Below the pieces are notes generated by a model, which worked only from the letters and a program-made list of their open reading frames with translations, was not told the DNA's origin and searched no databases. A program made the translations under genes and the position numbers. A stretch of DNA of 64,000 nt from Bacillus sp. CH30_1T (lineage in GTDB: Bacteria > Bacillota > Bacilli > Bacillales > Bacillaceae_B), in NCBI RefSeq assembly GCF_008364765.1, contig NZ_VTUY01000001.1, positions 311,526 to 375,525 on the forward strand. The letters run 5' to 3'. How positions within the stretch are numbered: position 1 is the first letter of the stretch; each line of letters begins with the position of its first letter. Positions 1 through 8,440 of this stretch are shown here, in pieces.

Positions 1-110
1 TCAAAAGTTTTTAATCTCCTAATTTGAAGAAAGAATCATATATTGCGAAAGCGGATCAAAAACCATGTACCTGTTAGAATTTTTCCAGAGTACACATACC
101 CAAAATATAG

Positions 111-140
111 TTGACACTGTCAACTAATATACATTACACT
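111..140 (+). promoter_or_regulatory. Promoter with a palindromic operator over the -35 box
   Basis: TTGACA at 111-116 with TACACT at 135-140 (18-base spacer) fits a sigma-A promoter. The -35 box is half of a perfect inverted repeat TTGACA-c-TGTCAA (111-123). MarR proteins bind such palindromes, so self-repression of the following MarR-type gene is inferred. Confidence 0.6.
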
Positions 141-180
141 TATTTTATTGAAAGATTCACGATCCCAAGGAGGTCTATTC

Positions 181-1104
181 ATGAAATCAATTAATGGTAT
201 CGAGAAAATTCGTAAATTCAACAGATTCTATGCAAATGTACTTGGAAAGATTGATCAGGAACTGTATAACCAGCCTTTTTCACTAACAGAGGCCCGAGTC
301 ATAACAGACATTCATGAAAGGAACGGCTGCACCTCAACAGAGATTAGAGCGAACCTTGGAATTGATAGGGGCTATATGAGCCGGATCGTTCAACGCTTTG
401 AAGACGAAGAAATTATTATGAAAAAGCAGGCCAGCCATGACAAACGCCAATATTCCCTTTACCTCACCGACAAGGGTACGGGCATTTATAATGATCTGGT
501 TGAAAATGCAAATATCGGTGTAGCTAAAATGATTGAAAGCCTGTCAGAAGAAGAACTCTCCAAATTAGTTTCATCTATGGAAACAATCGAAACCCTTTAT
601 ACGAATGAACCGCAAGCCCAACCAGTGATTACCATCCGACCATTTCAACCAGGTGATCTTGGATACGTCGCATACTTGCATGGAAGGTTGTACGACAGGA
701 AATATCAGTTTGGACCGATGTTCGAATATTACGTCATGAAAGGGTTGACTGAATTCATGATGAATACGGATGGAGGAGAACTATGGGTGGCTGAAGTAGA
801 TAGTGAAATCGTCGGATCGATTGCCATAACGAAGTCAAGTGATACCGTTACTCAGCTTAGGTGGTTCGTTTTAGACGAGAACTATCAAGGAATGGGCATA
901 GGAAAACAGCTCATGGAGACTTCCCTTAACTTCTGTAAAGAGAACCGCTACGAACATGTATTCTTATGGACTGTGAGCACATTAACAACCGCTCGGCACC
1001 TCTACCAGAAATATCAATTTAAACTAACGGAAGAAAAGCCAAATGAAGAATGGACCGGGACTACTTTAATGGAAGAACGATGGGATCTCGATCTTTCTGA
1101 ATAG
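181..1104 (+). CDS. MarR family regulator fused to a GNAT acetyltransferase domain
   Basis: Protein of 307 residues. Residues 1-140 form a winged-helix MarR domain, with a recognition-helix stretch DRGYMSRIVQRFE and a wing HDKRQYSLYLT. Residues 150-300 form a GNAT domain with the acetyl-CoA loop QGMGIGKQL. The start is the ATG at 181 because AAGGAGG lies just upstream at 168-174; the longer open frame from 148 has no such site. MarR-GNAT fusions occur across Bacillales and actinobacteria, and their substrates are mostly unknown. The palindrome over its own -35 box suggests autoregulation. It stands alone, followed by a hairpin and a convergent gene. Confidence 0.88.
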   Translation: MKSINGIEKIRKFNRFYANVLGKIDQELYNQPFSLTEARVITDIHERNGCTSTEIRANLGIDRGYMSRIVQRFEDEEIIMKKQASHDKRQYSLYLTDKGTGIYNDLVENANIGVAKMIESLSEEELSKLVSSMETIETLYTNEPQAQPVITIRPFQPGDLGYVAYLHGRLYDRKYQFGPMFEYYVMKGLTEFMMNTDGGELWVAEVDSEIVGSIAITKSSDTVTQLRWFVLDENYQGMGIGKQLMETSLNFCKENRYEHVFLWTVSTLTTARHLYQKYQFKLTEEKPNEEWTGTTLMEERWDLDLSE

Positions 1105-1141
1105 AGGATCAATTGGAACTGAAAACAGTTTGCCAAGAGTC

Positions 1142-1189
1142 TGACCCCAAATTTCGACAAAAGGATCATCAGTTGAAATTTCGGGGTCA
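1142..1189. terminator. Hairpin between convergent genes
   Basis: The arm at 1142-1157 (TGACCCCAAATTTC) pairs with the arm at 1173-1189 (GAAATTTCGGGGTCA) apart from one bulge. It lies between the stops of two convergent genes and may end transcription from either side. A smaller inverted stretch containing GTGACGGTCAC follows at 1211-1221. Confidence 0.45.
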
Positions 1190-1254
1190 TAACTCAAAAA
1201 GAAAATCCAGGTGACGGTCACTTTAAAAATCCCGTCCTGGTCACTGACATTCTT

Positions 1255-2667
1255 CTATAGATTTAACATAACGGAATTTTTCCTGTAGGCTCTTAAATAA
1301 TTCATAAATACATCCTTCACCATCTCTGTCTTTCCAACCTCGATCAATTGATTCCCCTTCACCGAAGAATATCCACATACTTCTTCGTACAATAACGGAG
1401 ACCCGGTCCCTACCCTGTAGACCTTCTCTTCCACTAGGTTTTCCCCATTCACTTTAACATCGGATAGTACGCCATCATGGTGACTCCATGTAATTCCAGA
1501 GAACGCCAAAGCCCCAATCGGGATCCCGTGAGGCCTGAATCCATTTCCGTATACCTGTTTGGAGGTAATCTCCCCATTAAAACTATCCTCTATCAATCTC
1601 ACAATTTGTTCACCTTTAAGCTCCATCAACACAGGAGAATGCATGCTTTTGCATCTGTTGTACACATCCCCCTTCGTCACATCACCGGATTCCAAGCCTT
1701 GGTCCACTGCGGCTCCCCCATACATAATACCAATCTCAGACTTCCAGTAGTCCCGAACGGAATCTGCCATTAATTGAATGATATAGGCATGAGTAAGGTC
1801 TTCCCTCGTCGTGAACAATACCTCAGACAAAAATTCATTCGTTTCCTCACGACCCTTTTCTAAAATGGCTTCCATACTGGCATCGGATTCGGGAGTGATT
1901 TCAACTAATTTTCCCTCGTACGATTCAATCTTATGAAGACCATTCTCGTTAAGTAAGTCCAATTTCAACTCCCCTACATATTGCCCGTGAGAACCCGCTT
2001 GAACAATCAAGACGCCTGATTCCATAACGGGACTTTGAAGCACCGTATGAGAATGAGCCCCAACGATCACATCGACCAGGCCACTGACTTCTTTCGCCAT
2101 CTCTACATCGGCATCATACCCCAGATGGGATAGAAAGACGATGACATCCGCCCCCTGCTCTTTCAATTCCACCACCGCTTTTTTGATGGCCGTAAGGGTT
2201 TCCCGATTCCTGAACCCGTGCTTATTCTCATAAAGATTCTCGAATTGATCGGTCGCTCCAAATAATCCAACCTTCACACCGTTATCCACTGTCACGAGAA
2301 GCGTTTCTTTCATCCCGCCGATGGGAGTCCCATCACCCTCAACGAGATTCGATAACAACCACGGCACACCGGACTCCCGGCTATGCTTTCGTATCAACGC
2401 AGGTGTCGATCGCAGCAGTTCATTATTCCCCACTGACATCGCATGATACCCTACATCCCCAAGCATCTCTAAATGCATATGGCCATCTGTCGCCAGGCAC
2501 TCATTGATGCTCATATCCAAATGATCCCCGCCATCCACCAATAAATAACTTTCCCCTTGCGCCTTAAGCTCTCTGACACGTTTCTTTATGTACGCAGCCT
2601 GCCGTACTACAAAATCATAGTTTCCGTGAAGATCATTGGTGTGAAGAATGGTGATGGTTTTGTTCAT
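1255..2667 (-). CDS. yunD: Metallophosphatase/5'-nucleotidase family protein, YunD-like
   Basis: Protein of 470 residues. The N-terminal calcineurin-like metallophosphatase domain has TNDLHGNYD near residue 10, DGGDHLD near 45, GNNE near 82 and GAHSHT near 203, all metal-ligand motifs. The C-terminal half matches a 5'-nucleotidase C domain. GNNE instead of GNHE is, as I recall, also seen in B. subtilis YunD, and the length (about 460) fits. There is no signal peptide, so it is probably cytoplasmic and dephosphorylates nucleotides or related phosphoesters. The start follows GGGGGAAAACAC. It is convergent with the MarR-GNAT gene. Confidence 0.85.
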   Translation of the reverse strand: MNKTITILHTNDLHGNYDFVVRQAAYIKKRVRELKAQGESYLLVDGGDHLDMSINECLATDGHMHLEMLGDVGYHAMSVGNNELLRSTPALIRKHSRESGVPWLLSNLVEGDGTPIGGMKETLLVTVDNGVKVGLFGATDQFENLYENKHGFRNRETLTAIKKAVVELKEQGADVIVFLSHLGYDADVEMAKEVSGLVDVIVGAHSHTVLQSPVMESGVLIVQAGSHGQYVGELKLDLLNENGLHKIESYEGKLVEITPESDASMEAILEKGREETNEFLSEVLFTTREDLTHAYIIQLMADSVRDYWKSEIGIMYGGAAVDQGLESGDVTKGDVYNRCKSMHSPVLMELKGEQIVRLIEDSFNGEITSKQVYGNGFRPHGIPIGALAFSGITWSHHDGVLSDVKVNGENLVEEKVYRVGTGSPLLYEEVCGYSSVKGNQLIEVGKTEMVKDVFMNYLRAYRKNSVMLNL

Positions 2668-2718
2668 GTGTTTTCCCCCATTTATAAGTGTTTACTTAAC
2701 TCGATGTCCTCGAAGTGA

Positions 2719-2991
2719 TCAGGAACGTGCTCTTTGTCCCCCAATGTACGACAAAATCTGCTCTTTCAAACCACCATTACTAGTGAACAGAATAAACGTT
2801 TCCGAACTTGTATGGATTACGACTCTATCCGTGTGTCCATATGGATAACCAATTCTCATTGCTGTTTTCCCTTCACCGCTATATGTATCATCATCTCGCA
2901 CTACTTTAATACCAGATAAAGGAATATTGATGTTACTTAATTGCCACTTGATATTTAAGTTTTCGTTATACTTTGATACCTTTACTTCCAT
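2719..2991 (-). CDS. SunI/YnzG-like PH-domain protein
   Basis: Protein of 90 residues. The pattern KWQLSNINIPLSGIK, then DDTYSGEG, then RIGYPYGHTDRVVI resembles the PH-like fold of the sublancin immunity protein SunI and its YnzG relatives. Start ATG at 2991 was chosen because AGGAGTG sits 7 bases upstream; the longer frame to 3009 lacks a site. SunI protects against a bacteriocin from the membrane, but this copy has no clear membrane segment, and no bacteriocin gene is visible nearby. Immunity is therefore only a possibility. Confidence 0.65.
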   Translation of the reverse strand: MEVKVSKYNENLNIKWQLSNINIPLSGIKVVRDDDTYSGEGKTAMRIGYPYGHTDRVVIHTSSETFILFTSNGGLKEQILSYIGGQRARS

Positions 2992-3058
2992 ATCTTTCAC
3001 TCCTATCATTATTCAAATTTACGAAAATTCCGACAAAAATTTTCGAATTTATGGATCT

Positions 3059-3817
3059 TCATTTTTTCTCATATTCCTTATAAAGCAAACCCATAGCCTC
3101 CAGAATTTTAAAGTCTGCAACCTGATCACCAAACCTATTCGGCAAATGAGTCGCTCCTACAGCAAAGATAAATGGATCTTCATTGAAATCACCAATGAGC
3201 CCTATATCCACCACTACACTTTCCAAACAACCTGTCCTATGGTTAAGATGATGCATGGGTATGCCATCTATGTTTCCCTTTTGCCTGATTAGTCCATTGA
3301 TAATTGGCGTCCACAGAGGAGGCTCTCTTTGGTATCCTTGAAAGACGTCTACCATTAAATCAAGTGCCTGTTCCAACTGAGCTTTGTTATCATTATCCCT
3401 TGGGTCTTCAGTGACATTTATCGTTGAATAATAAGACTGAATCGATTTGTTCACTTTTCCCCACCCACCACAAAAACTCACGATACTCTTAGCAACATAA
3501 CTATCGTGACAAGCAATCATCACCTCAACAGCTTCCCGTAACGGAAGGGATATTCTGTATTGAAAATGTGGATAGAGCTCCTTGCTGTCTTCAGCTAGAT
3601 TGAACGAAATTTCTTCCACCAAGTCATCCCACTTCATGTTCCCTTCCTCCACCCACTTCGTTACACAGAATCAAACGGCTACCTTTGCCGCCGACGCAAG
3701 AGGAAGGATGAGATGGCTATTATATGAAGATATCGTTTTCTGTTCTTTGGTGGAATATATGATTATGCCTGTTTTTCCAGATTCTATTTCATGTAATTTC
3801 CCCAACACATTTTCCAT
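3059..3817 (-). pseudogene. Class A beta-lactamase-like serine hydrolase, one in-frame TGA
   Basis: One reading frame of 252 codons runs from an ATG at 3817 (site AGGTGAG) to the stop at 3059, broken only by a TGA at 3671-3673 (codon 49). The part before the stop ends in LPLASAAKVAV, the S-x-x-K active-site box of class A enzymes. The part after it carries an SDN-like region (IACHDSYVA) and HRTG in the KTG position, followed by VDIGLIG. The real length of such proteins, about 250, matches. The downstream piece alone (from 3637, behind GGAGG) could still be translated but lacks the catalytic serine. The SDN box is not canonical, so beta-lactam hydrolysis is doubtful even for the intact ancestor. 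Confidence 0.75.
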
Positions 3818-3930
3818 TTTTACTCACCTGCCTGATTTATCAATCCCGTATCTTCTGTAAAATAACATCAACTATCTTGCCTTTGAATTGCCCAGCTTGT
3901 CATTGTCTTTACTGGCATGACCATACCTCC

Positions 3931-4035
3931 TTACTTACTTAAATTAAGAGTAGCATTCATCGTGAACATCCCTAGCACTAATAAAAATAGTAGGACTAGA
4001 CAAAAAGCTATGACGAATTTGTAGCGTCTTTCCAA
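3931..4035 (-). CDS. Small single-pass membrane protein, 34 residues
   Basis: A TTG start at 4035 follows GGGGAGAT and opens a 34-codon frame. The product has three charged residues (ERRYK), then a strongly hydrophobic stretch FVIAFCLVLLFLLVLGMF, then a short polar tail. This is the profile of a single transmembrane helix with a cytoplasmic N-terminus. Its stop lies against another strong AAGGAGG site that precedes a 16-codon frame (3868-3918), whose reality is unclear. I do not recognise the family. It lies between two broken genes on the same strand. Confidence 0.55.
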   Translation of the reverse strand: MERRYKFVIAFCLVLLFLLVLGMFTMNATLNLSK

Positions 4036-4200
4036 CTGGATCTCCCCTTATCGAGCGGTTTATAAATTCTTAGACCACAATATCTTGATGAATGGACCAT
4101 CAAATAACCCCACAATGCCTCTCTGGATTACTCTTTTAACGCAAAACAACTGAAACTTCATCCACAAATCGGAACTTCAACTCAAAATCTAAATCTGCTT

Positions 4201-4815
4201 TTAATAAGAATCAACCATTCCCTCTTCTACTTTTATCTTCAGTAATAGTACCGTATCATTCTCTTTTATCATGTTCTTTACTGATTCCTCATCTTGAAGA
4301 TCAAAAGAACGCATTGAGTTACTCCCAGTCTCTTTATAAGCAGCCAGTATTTTCGTTTCTCCTAATTTCAACTCCACTTTTTCTTTTCCTATGGCATAAT
4401 CCCAGGAGGACATCACATCTGTACTAAAATCTTGTTCAATTCTTGAGGGGTGTACGCTTACACCAGGTCCATAAAGAAAAACTAACGTGTCTTCTGATCG
4501 TGGTTTGATTATTCCAAACCCCATCTGCCCTTTTTCTACTTCTTCAGGGTTATTTCCATATGATAGTTCTGTTAATGGCTAAGAATCTTTTTTCCCATCG
4601 TTGTAACGTTCCACCCAAAGATTTACCCACCTTTTATCCGCATGAGGCAAATAAAAATCAAAATCGAAGACAACCCCTAAGTTTAAATCTTTAAACGTAT
4701 CCTCATATTCAGAATCCGTTTTCATAGAAATGGTAGGTTGACCGGTCTCGCTCATATCAGAACATCCGACACAAAACAGGATTACCATAATGAGAAACAT
4801 CCAAGACCTCTTCAC
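4201..4815 (-). pseudogene. Lipoprotein gene of unknown family, one in-frame TAG
   Basis: The frame starts at a GTG (4815, behind GAGGT) or at an ATG at 4839, and stays open to 4201 except for a TAG at 4579-4581. The N-terminus is lipoprotein-like: KRSWMFLIMVILFCVGC, with a weak lipobox VGC. After the stop the frame continues as PLTELSYGNN and then a beta-rich domain ending in LLLKIKVEEG. The two open pieces share one frame without indels, so a single substitution (for example CAG to TAG) explains the break. I do not recognise the protein. Confidence 0.7.
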
Positions 4816-4842
4816 AGTAAGCTTACCTCTACCTCCCATGAA

Positions 4843-5409
4843 CTACTCCCCCACAATCCTCATATCCTTAAGCGGATAAAACACAACATTCGTAGTCCCA
4901 ACAATCTTCTCCATAGGAATCGCCCCAATATGCCTGCTATCCTTACTATCCCTTCTGTTATCCCCCATCACGAACAGATGGCCGTCCGGAACGGTGGATT
5001 GTCCGACAGCCGTTTCCTCCAAGGTAAAAGGCCTGGTCAAATCCCCCTGTACATTCTCTTTTTGCTCATCAAGGTATGGTTCTTCATACTCTTTTCCATT
5101 CACATACAACGTATCATTTTTATACTCGACCTTATCCCCAGGCAGGCCAATCACACGCTTAATATAATCCTGTTCCTCATTTGCGTGAAACACAACGATA
5201 TCAAAGCGCTCCGTGTCCCCTAATTTAGACACAATCATTCGCTCCTGGTCTTGCAGAGTCGTATTCATGGAAGAACCCTTGACCATGATTGGAGTGACCA
5301 AAAAAGTACGAACAATAAATACAACGACTAACGCTATCACCAAAGCTTTAACCCATTCTAAGACCACATTTTCCTTTTCAACCACGCTCTCCATCCTCTT
5401 TTCTTTCAT
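4843..5409 (-). CDS. lepB: Type I signal peptidase
   Basis: Protein of about 188 residues, the size of Bacillus Sip enzymes. One N-terminal membrane anchor (VKALVIALVVVFIVRTFLV) is followed by the catalytic serine box KGSSMNTTL, the lysine box YIKRVIGLPGD, and the GDNRRDSKDSRHIG box. It cleaves signal peptides from exported proteins on the outer face of the membrane. The start is uncertain: ATG 5409 is preferred, and a GTG at 5427 is possible. It is the last intact gene of a leftward series and is followed closely by the broken lipoprotein gene. Confidence 0.92.
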   Translation of the reverse strand: MKEKRMESVVEKENVVLEWVKALVIALVVVFIVRTFLVTPIMVKGSSMNTTLQDQERMIVSKLGDTERFDIVVFHANEEQDYIKRVIGLPGDKVEYKNDTLYVNGKEYEEPYLDEQKENVQGDLTRPFTLEETAVGQSTVPDGHLFVMGDNRRDSKDSRHIGAIPMEKIVGTTNVVFYPLKDMRIVGE

Positions 5410-5502
5410 AAAAATGAGATATGGCACCTTTTACATCGCTGCCCATTTGACTTTTTCTTACATACGATTCAAACCGGTGAAAGTTTCATTTATTGGAAAT
5501 TC

Positions 5503-5548
5503 ATAAAAAAAGCTGAAGATCAAATGACATAACTGAACTCCAGCTTTT
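5503..5548 (-). terminator. Intrinsic terminator
   Basis: On the minus strand an AAAGCTG...CAGCTTT stem is followed by a T-run. It lies just downstream of the DUF4181 gene and separates it from the signal peptidase gene. Confidence 0.6.
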
Positions 5549-5583
5549 GGACCGTTAATTTAACGTGTACTTATTAAATATGA

Positions 5584-6006
5584 CTAATCAAACAAACCAA
5601 AAAAATCAGTACTGACAAACAATAACAGCGTCAATGACAGAAAGGCTAACTGAGAAATGGTGAATTTATAATCATTCCTATTTTCTGCGTATCGCTTCTC
5701 CATAACAGCTGTAACCGTTTCAGACACAATGACAAAGGCAATAAGCAGGATATGAGTTTCTAAAAACCACATTCTTTCAAGTGGAGGAAGGGTAGCATTA
5801 TAGATACCGCCAACCACAATCAGGGCAGCGAAAGTAATTCTAATCGTCCTATCCAGCTTCTTATGTTTTTCGTTCTTATGATGATAGGAGAAGAGCTTCT
5901 TCTTTTTCACTTTAAACCACTTTCTCATTCCTTTATTAAACAAAAATATCAATAAAGCATAACTCACTATAAAAAGAATAAATTTCAACCATAATTGATC
6001 CATCAT
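5584..6006 (-). CDS. DUF4181 membrane protein
   Basis: Protein of 140 residues with four hydrophobic helices (about residues 5-25, 55-75, 82-102 and 118-138). A basic loop after the first helix reads RKWFKVKKKKLFSYHH, which together with the layout matches the DUF4181 family of Bacillaceae membrane proteins. The function is unknown. The next gene upstream ends 32 bases away on the same strand, so the two may be cotranscribed. Confidence 0.7.
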   Translation of the reverse strand: MMDQLWLKFILFIVSYALLIFLFNKGMRKWFKVKKKKLFSYHHKNEKHKKLDRTIRITFAALIVVGGIYNATLPPLERMWFLETHILLIAFVIVSETVTAVMEKRYAENRNDYKFTISQLAFLSLTLLLFVSTDFFGLFD

Positions 6007-6038
6007 ACCGTCTTCTCCCTCACTGTATGTATTGGATT

Positions 6039-6590
6039 CTATAAATCTATCGAATCAATGACTTCCCGAGTATCCTTACGTAGCAGCTTAACCTGTTGAG
6101 CATTAAGATTTTTATCGCTTTCAACATACCAAAGATATAGCCCCTCCAATTTATATTCCTTTACTACTGAGGGTGATAACAGGGCCAAATTTAATAACGT
6201 AGCTTCTTGATCGTCAACAATCACTACTCTTTCATCACCATTTCTGATCAAACCATAAACCAAGCCATCTCCATGTCCTTGGATTCCTTGCAGCTTTTCA
6301 TATTCTCCGCCAAGATCCAACGGCCCCCAGGTAAACGTCCCGCTTTTCCAGCCGAATATTCCCTTTCGAACCATCGTAGCCCCAAGATTGGTTTTATCTT
6401 TAATGAAAAAGTAAAGGGATTCATCCCCTAACTTGTAGGCAGGAATCAACTGGAGGTCCTTATCAACCGCCTGAATGGCTTTGTACGGTTCCGTATAAGA
6501 GTCCTGGTCTTCTGCATAAGCCCAGGCAGCAAATAGGGCAATGACAACTATAAATAAAAATACATATTTGAGAATTGTAGACTTTTTCAC
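6039..6590 (-). CDS. Membrane-anchored extracytoplasmic protein, unknown
   Basis: Protein of 183 residues from a GTG start at 6590, chosen because GAAGGGAG lies 6 bases upstream. The N-terminus KKSTILKYVFLFIVVIALFAAWAYA is a signal anchor or signal peptide with a possible AYA cleavage site. The rest is a soluble beta-rich domain with no motif I recognise. It is likely cotranscribed with the DUF4181 gene. A perfect 20-base palindrome around TCGAGGACTCGA lies upstream near 6715-6734. Confidence 0.6.
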   Translation of the reverse strand: MKKSTILKYVFLFIVVIALFAAWAYAEDQDSYTEPYKAIQAVDKDLQLIPAYKLGDESLYFFIKDKTNLGATMVRKGIFGWKSGTFTWGPLDLGGEYEKLQGIQGHGDGLVYGLIRNGDERVVIVDDQEATLLNLALLSPSVVKEYKLEGLYLWYVESDKNLNAQQVKLLRKDTREVIDSIDL

Positions 6591-6837
6591 GTTTTCTCCC
6601 TTCTTTATCCTAGGAAGGATCACCCGAAAATCTGAGCACTGACTTCATATAATAAAAGTTTCGAAGTGGCTTCATTACCTCGATCAGCTGAAGTCCTCTA
6701 CGGTCAGTTATGTTTAAATCGAGGACTCGATTTAATAGATATTCTCTGCACGAGCATCATTATTCCAATTATTTCAAATTATTGTTTCCAACTCAATAAT
6801 AGTATTAAAACTCCGACCTTTTTCCACAGAGGACCAT

Positions 6838-7416
6838 CTACTCCCCCTTCTTTATATGATGAACAATAATCACAGGCCAAGTTCCCTTCCAGTTCTTCTT
6901 CCTGATACGTTCTTCATAAATGGAAACTAGCTCTTCCGTCTCTCTAAAAAAAGAAGTCGGCTTCACTTCCAGATTGATCACATCATCTAAACCACAAGGT
7001 GCGGTAAGAACCAATTGGCCTTCCTTGTCCATCTTCACTCCAAGAGCAGTGGCTGTCTCAGGAAACTTTGAAATCGCATCCTCAGAAGAAGTATAGGGGG
7101 GAAGATCGTTTACTACATGCATCCTCGCCTCATTTTTAACAGACCAGGGAATGAGAGGCATGAAGGATCGTAATTCCGCTTCTAACCTTTTTTCGATTTC
7201 TTCATCACAATTTTCTTCATCAAAATAGATGACATCCACATCTTGAGTATGGGTTCTCTCTTTATATCCATGGAGTGTATCCCATATTTTCGAACGTACA
7301 AACCCAGCGCATATCCACCAATCAGGTAGATCCAATGAGCTTGCAGTCTTAATAATCTCCATCATACCAGGATCGTTCTCAATCAACTTGATGACATCTT
7401 CTTTATTTTTCAGCAT
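6838..7416 (-). CDS. Nucleotidyltransferase family protein (NTP_transf_6)
   Basis: Protein of 192 residues. DWWICAGFVRSKIWD near residue 28 and QDVDVIYFDEEN near 62 match the substrate loop and the paired acidic metal ligands of this nucleotidyltransferase family. PTSFFRETEELVSIYEERI near the end is also typical. The substrate is unknown. The start follows GAAGGGGGGG. The neighbouring lipoprotein gene ends 40 bases upstream on the same strand. Confidence 0.8.
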   Translation of the reverse strand: MLKNKEDVIKLIENDPGMMEIIKTASSLDLPDWWICAGFVRSKIWDTLHGYKERTHTQDVDVIYFDEENCDEEIEKRLEAELRSFMPLIPWSVKNEARMHVVNDLPPYTSSEDAISKFPETATALGVKMDKEGQLVLTAPCGLDDVINLEVKPTSFFRETEELVSIYEERIRKKNWKGTWPVIIVHHIKKGE

Positions 7417-7455
7417 TTGAACCCCCCCTTCACCTATTCGGAATAAGGTGATTGA

Positions 7456-7893
7456 CTACTTTTCTACTTTCACATCAAAACTGGTTAATTCTTTTTCATC
7501 TACAAAAACATCAATCTTCCAAATCCCTTCTCTACCCAGGGCAAATTTCGCACCACTCCTATTATTGTCGATTCCCCATTCATATAATTGAATCGTTTCA
7601 TCGGTTTCCTTATGAGTGGCTAACATCCTATACTTCTTTCCATTAACATCTATTGAATCCTTCAGAAAATAAACATCATAATGTCTTCCCTCACCAACAG
7701 GAAACGCTGGTTCATCCGCTTCTCCGTTAACCTTGGTCATTCCAAACACACCTTCAGTCCCATACAGGGTCACATTTTCATGTTGAAAGGTTTCTGATTC
7801 CTTCCACGTGGTTTCATCCTTATCAACACTGCAACCAGAGAGCATCATACCAGCCAGAATGCACAGTGAAAAAAATACCAATCTCCCATTCAT
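7456..7893 (-). CDS. Lipoprotein resembling DUF4871
   Basis: Protein of 145 residues. The signal peptide ends in a clear lipobox LSGC near residue 21, so the mature protein is a lipoprotein on the outer face of the membrane. The region YGTEGVFGM and the stretch ATHKETDETIQL followed by GIWKIDVFVDEKEL resemble the DUF4871 family. The function is unknown. AAAAGGGGAG precedes the ATG. Confidence 0.65.
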   Translation of the reverse strand: MNGRLVFFSLCILAGMMLSGCSVDKDETTWKESETFQHENVTLYGTEGVFGMTKVNGEADEPAFPVGEGRHYDVYFLKDSIDVNGKKYRMLATHKETDETIQLYEWGIDNNRSGAKFALGREGIWKIDVFVDEKELTSFDVKVEK

Positions 7894-7974
7894 AAAAAAA
7901 CTCCCCTTTTACGATTGGATATCATGACCTCCTGAGAACTGACAGAAGACACCCCCATTCCATCCTTCCACTCA

Positions 7975-8142
7975 TTACTGAACATAATAAATCCATAAAA
8001 ATAAGAGGATGGTAATCAAGAATGATTGTGCACAAGTAATCGTGAAATCATTTTTCCAGTACGTCTTCCCAAACGGACTTAGCAATCTGGCAATCAAAAA
8101 ACTACATAACCATATGCTCATAAATGTAATAATAAAACCCAT
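7975..8142 (-). CDS. Small two-helix membrane protein, 55 residues
   Basis: The ATG at 8142 follows GGGAGGGAATC, a strong binding site. The 55-residue product has two hydrophobic helices, roughly MGFIITFMSIWLCSFLIA and FLITILLFLWIYYV, joined by a polar loop SPFGKTYWKNDF. I do not recognise it. It precedes the lipoprotein gene on the same strand with about 80 bases between. Confidence 0.6.
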   Translation of the reverse strand: MGFIITFMSIWLCSFLIARLLSPFGKTYWKNDFTITCAQSFLITILLFLWIYYVQ

Positions 8143-8403
8143 GATTCCCTCCCATATGTTGCTTCAGTTTTACTTTTGATTTTATTCGATGCAACCCTTA
8201 TAACTCAATCTTTTAAGAGTGAACTTATCCTTTTCATCCTACTTTTTGGATACTCAACCCTTCTTCTATGATTGATTTCAACCTCGTATACGTGAAACCA
8301 GATAAAATAGTTATTAGAAGGACGGTCATCCCATTTCCTCATTTATCCATTACTAATTATTTCAAAACCAGACGTTAATCACAATCATTAATTATTACAA
8401 AAA
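8143..8403. other. Intergenic stretch, nothing recognised
   Basis: AT-rich sequence between the small membrane protein gene and the terminator of the yhfK-like gene. I found no open frame with a binding site, no repeat and no strong hairpin. Confidence 0.5.
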
Positions 8404-8428
8404 AATGACCACCCTCAGGATGATCATT
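8398..8428 (-). terminator. Intrinsic terminator of the yhfK-like gene
   Basis: On the minus strand AATGATCATCC...GGGTGGTCATT forms a stem followed by seven T residues, 12 bases after the stop codon. Confidence 0.75.
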
Positions 8429-8440
8429 CCTTCTTCTCAA

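Noticed and set aside
3671..3673. Selenocysteine or other recoding at the in-frame TGA
   Set aside because: No selenocysteine insertion element is seen, and neighbouring genes are broken by TAG and TAA too, so decay by substitution is simpler.
3868..3918. 16-codon frame behind a strong AAGGAGG site
   Set aside because: The binding site is convincing but the peptide is very short and not recognised; left out as a gene until conservation is shown.
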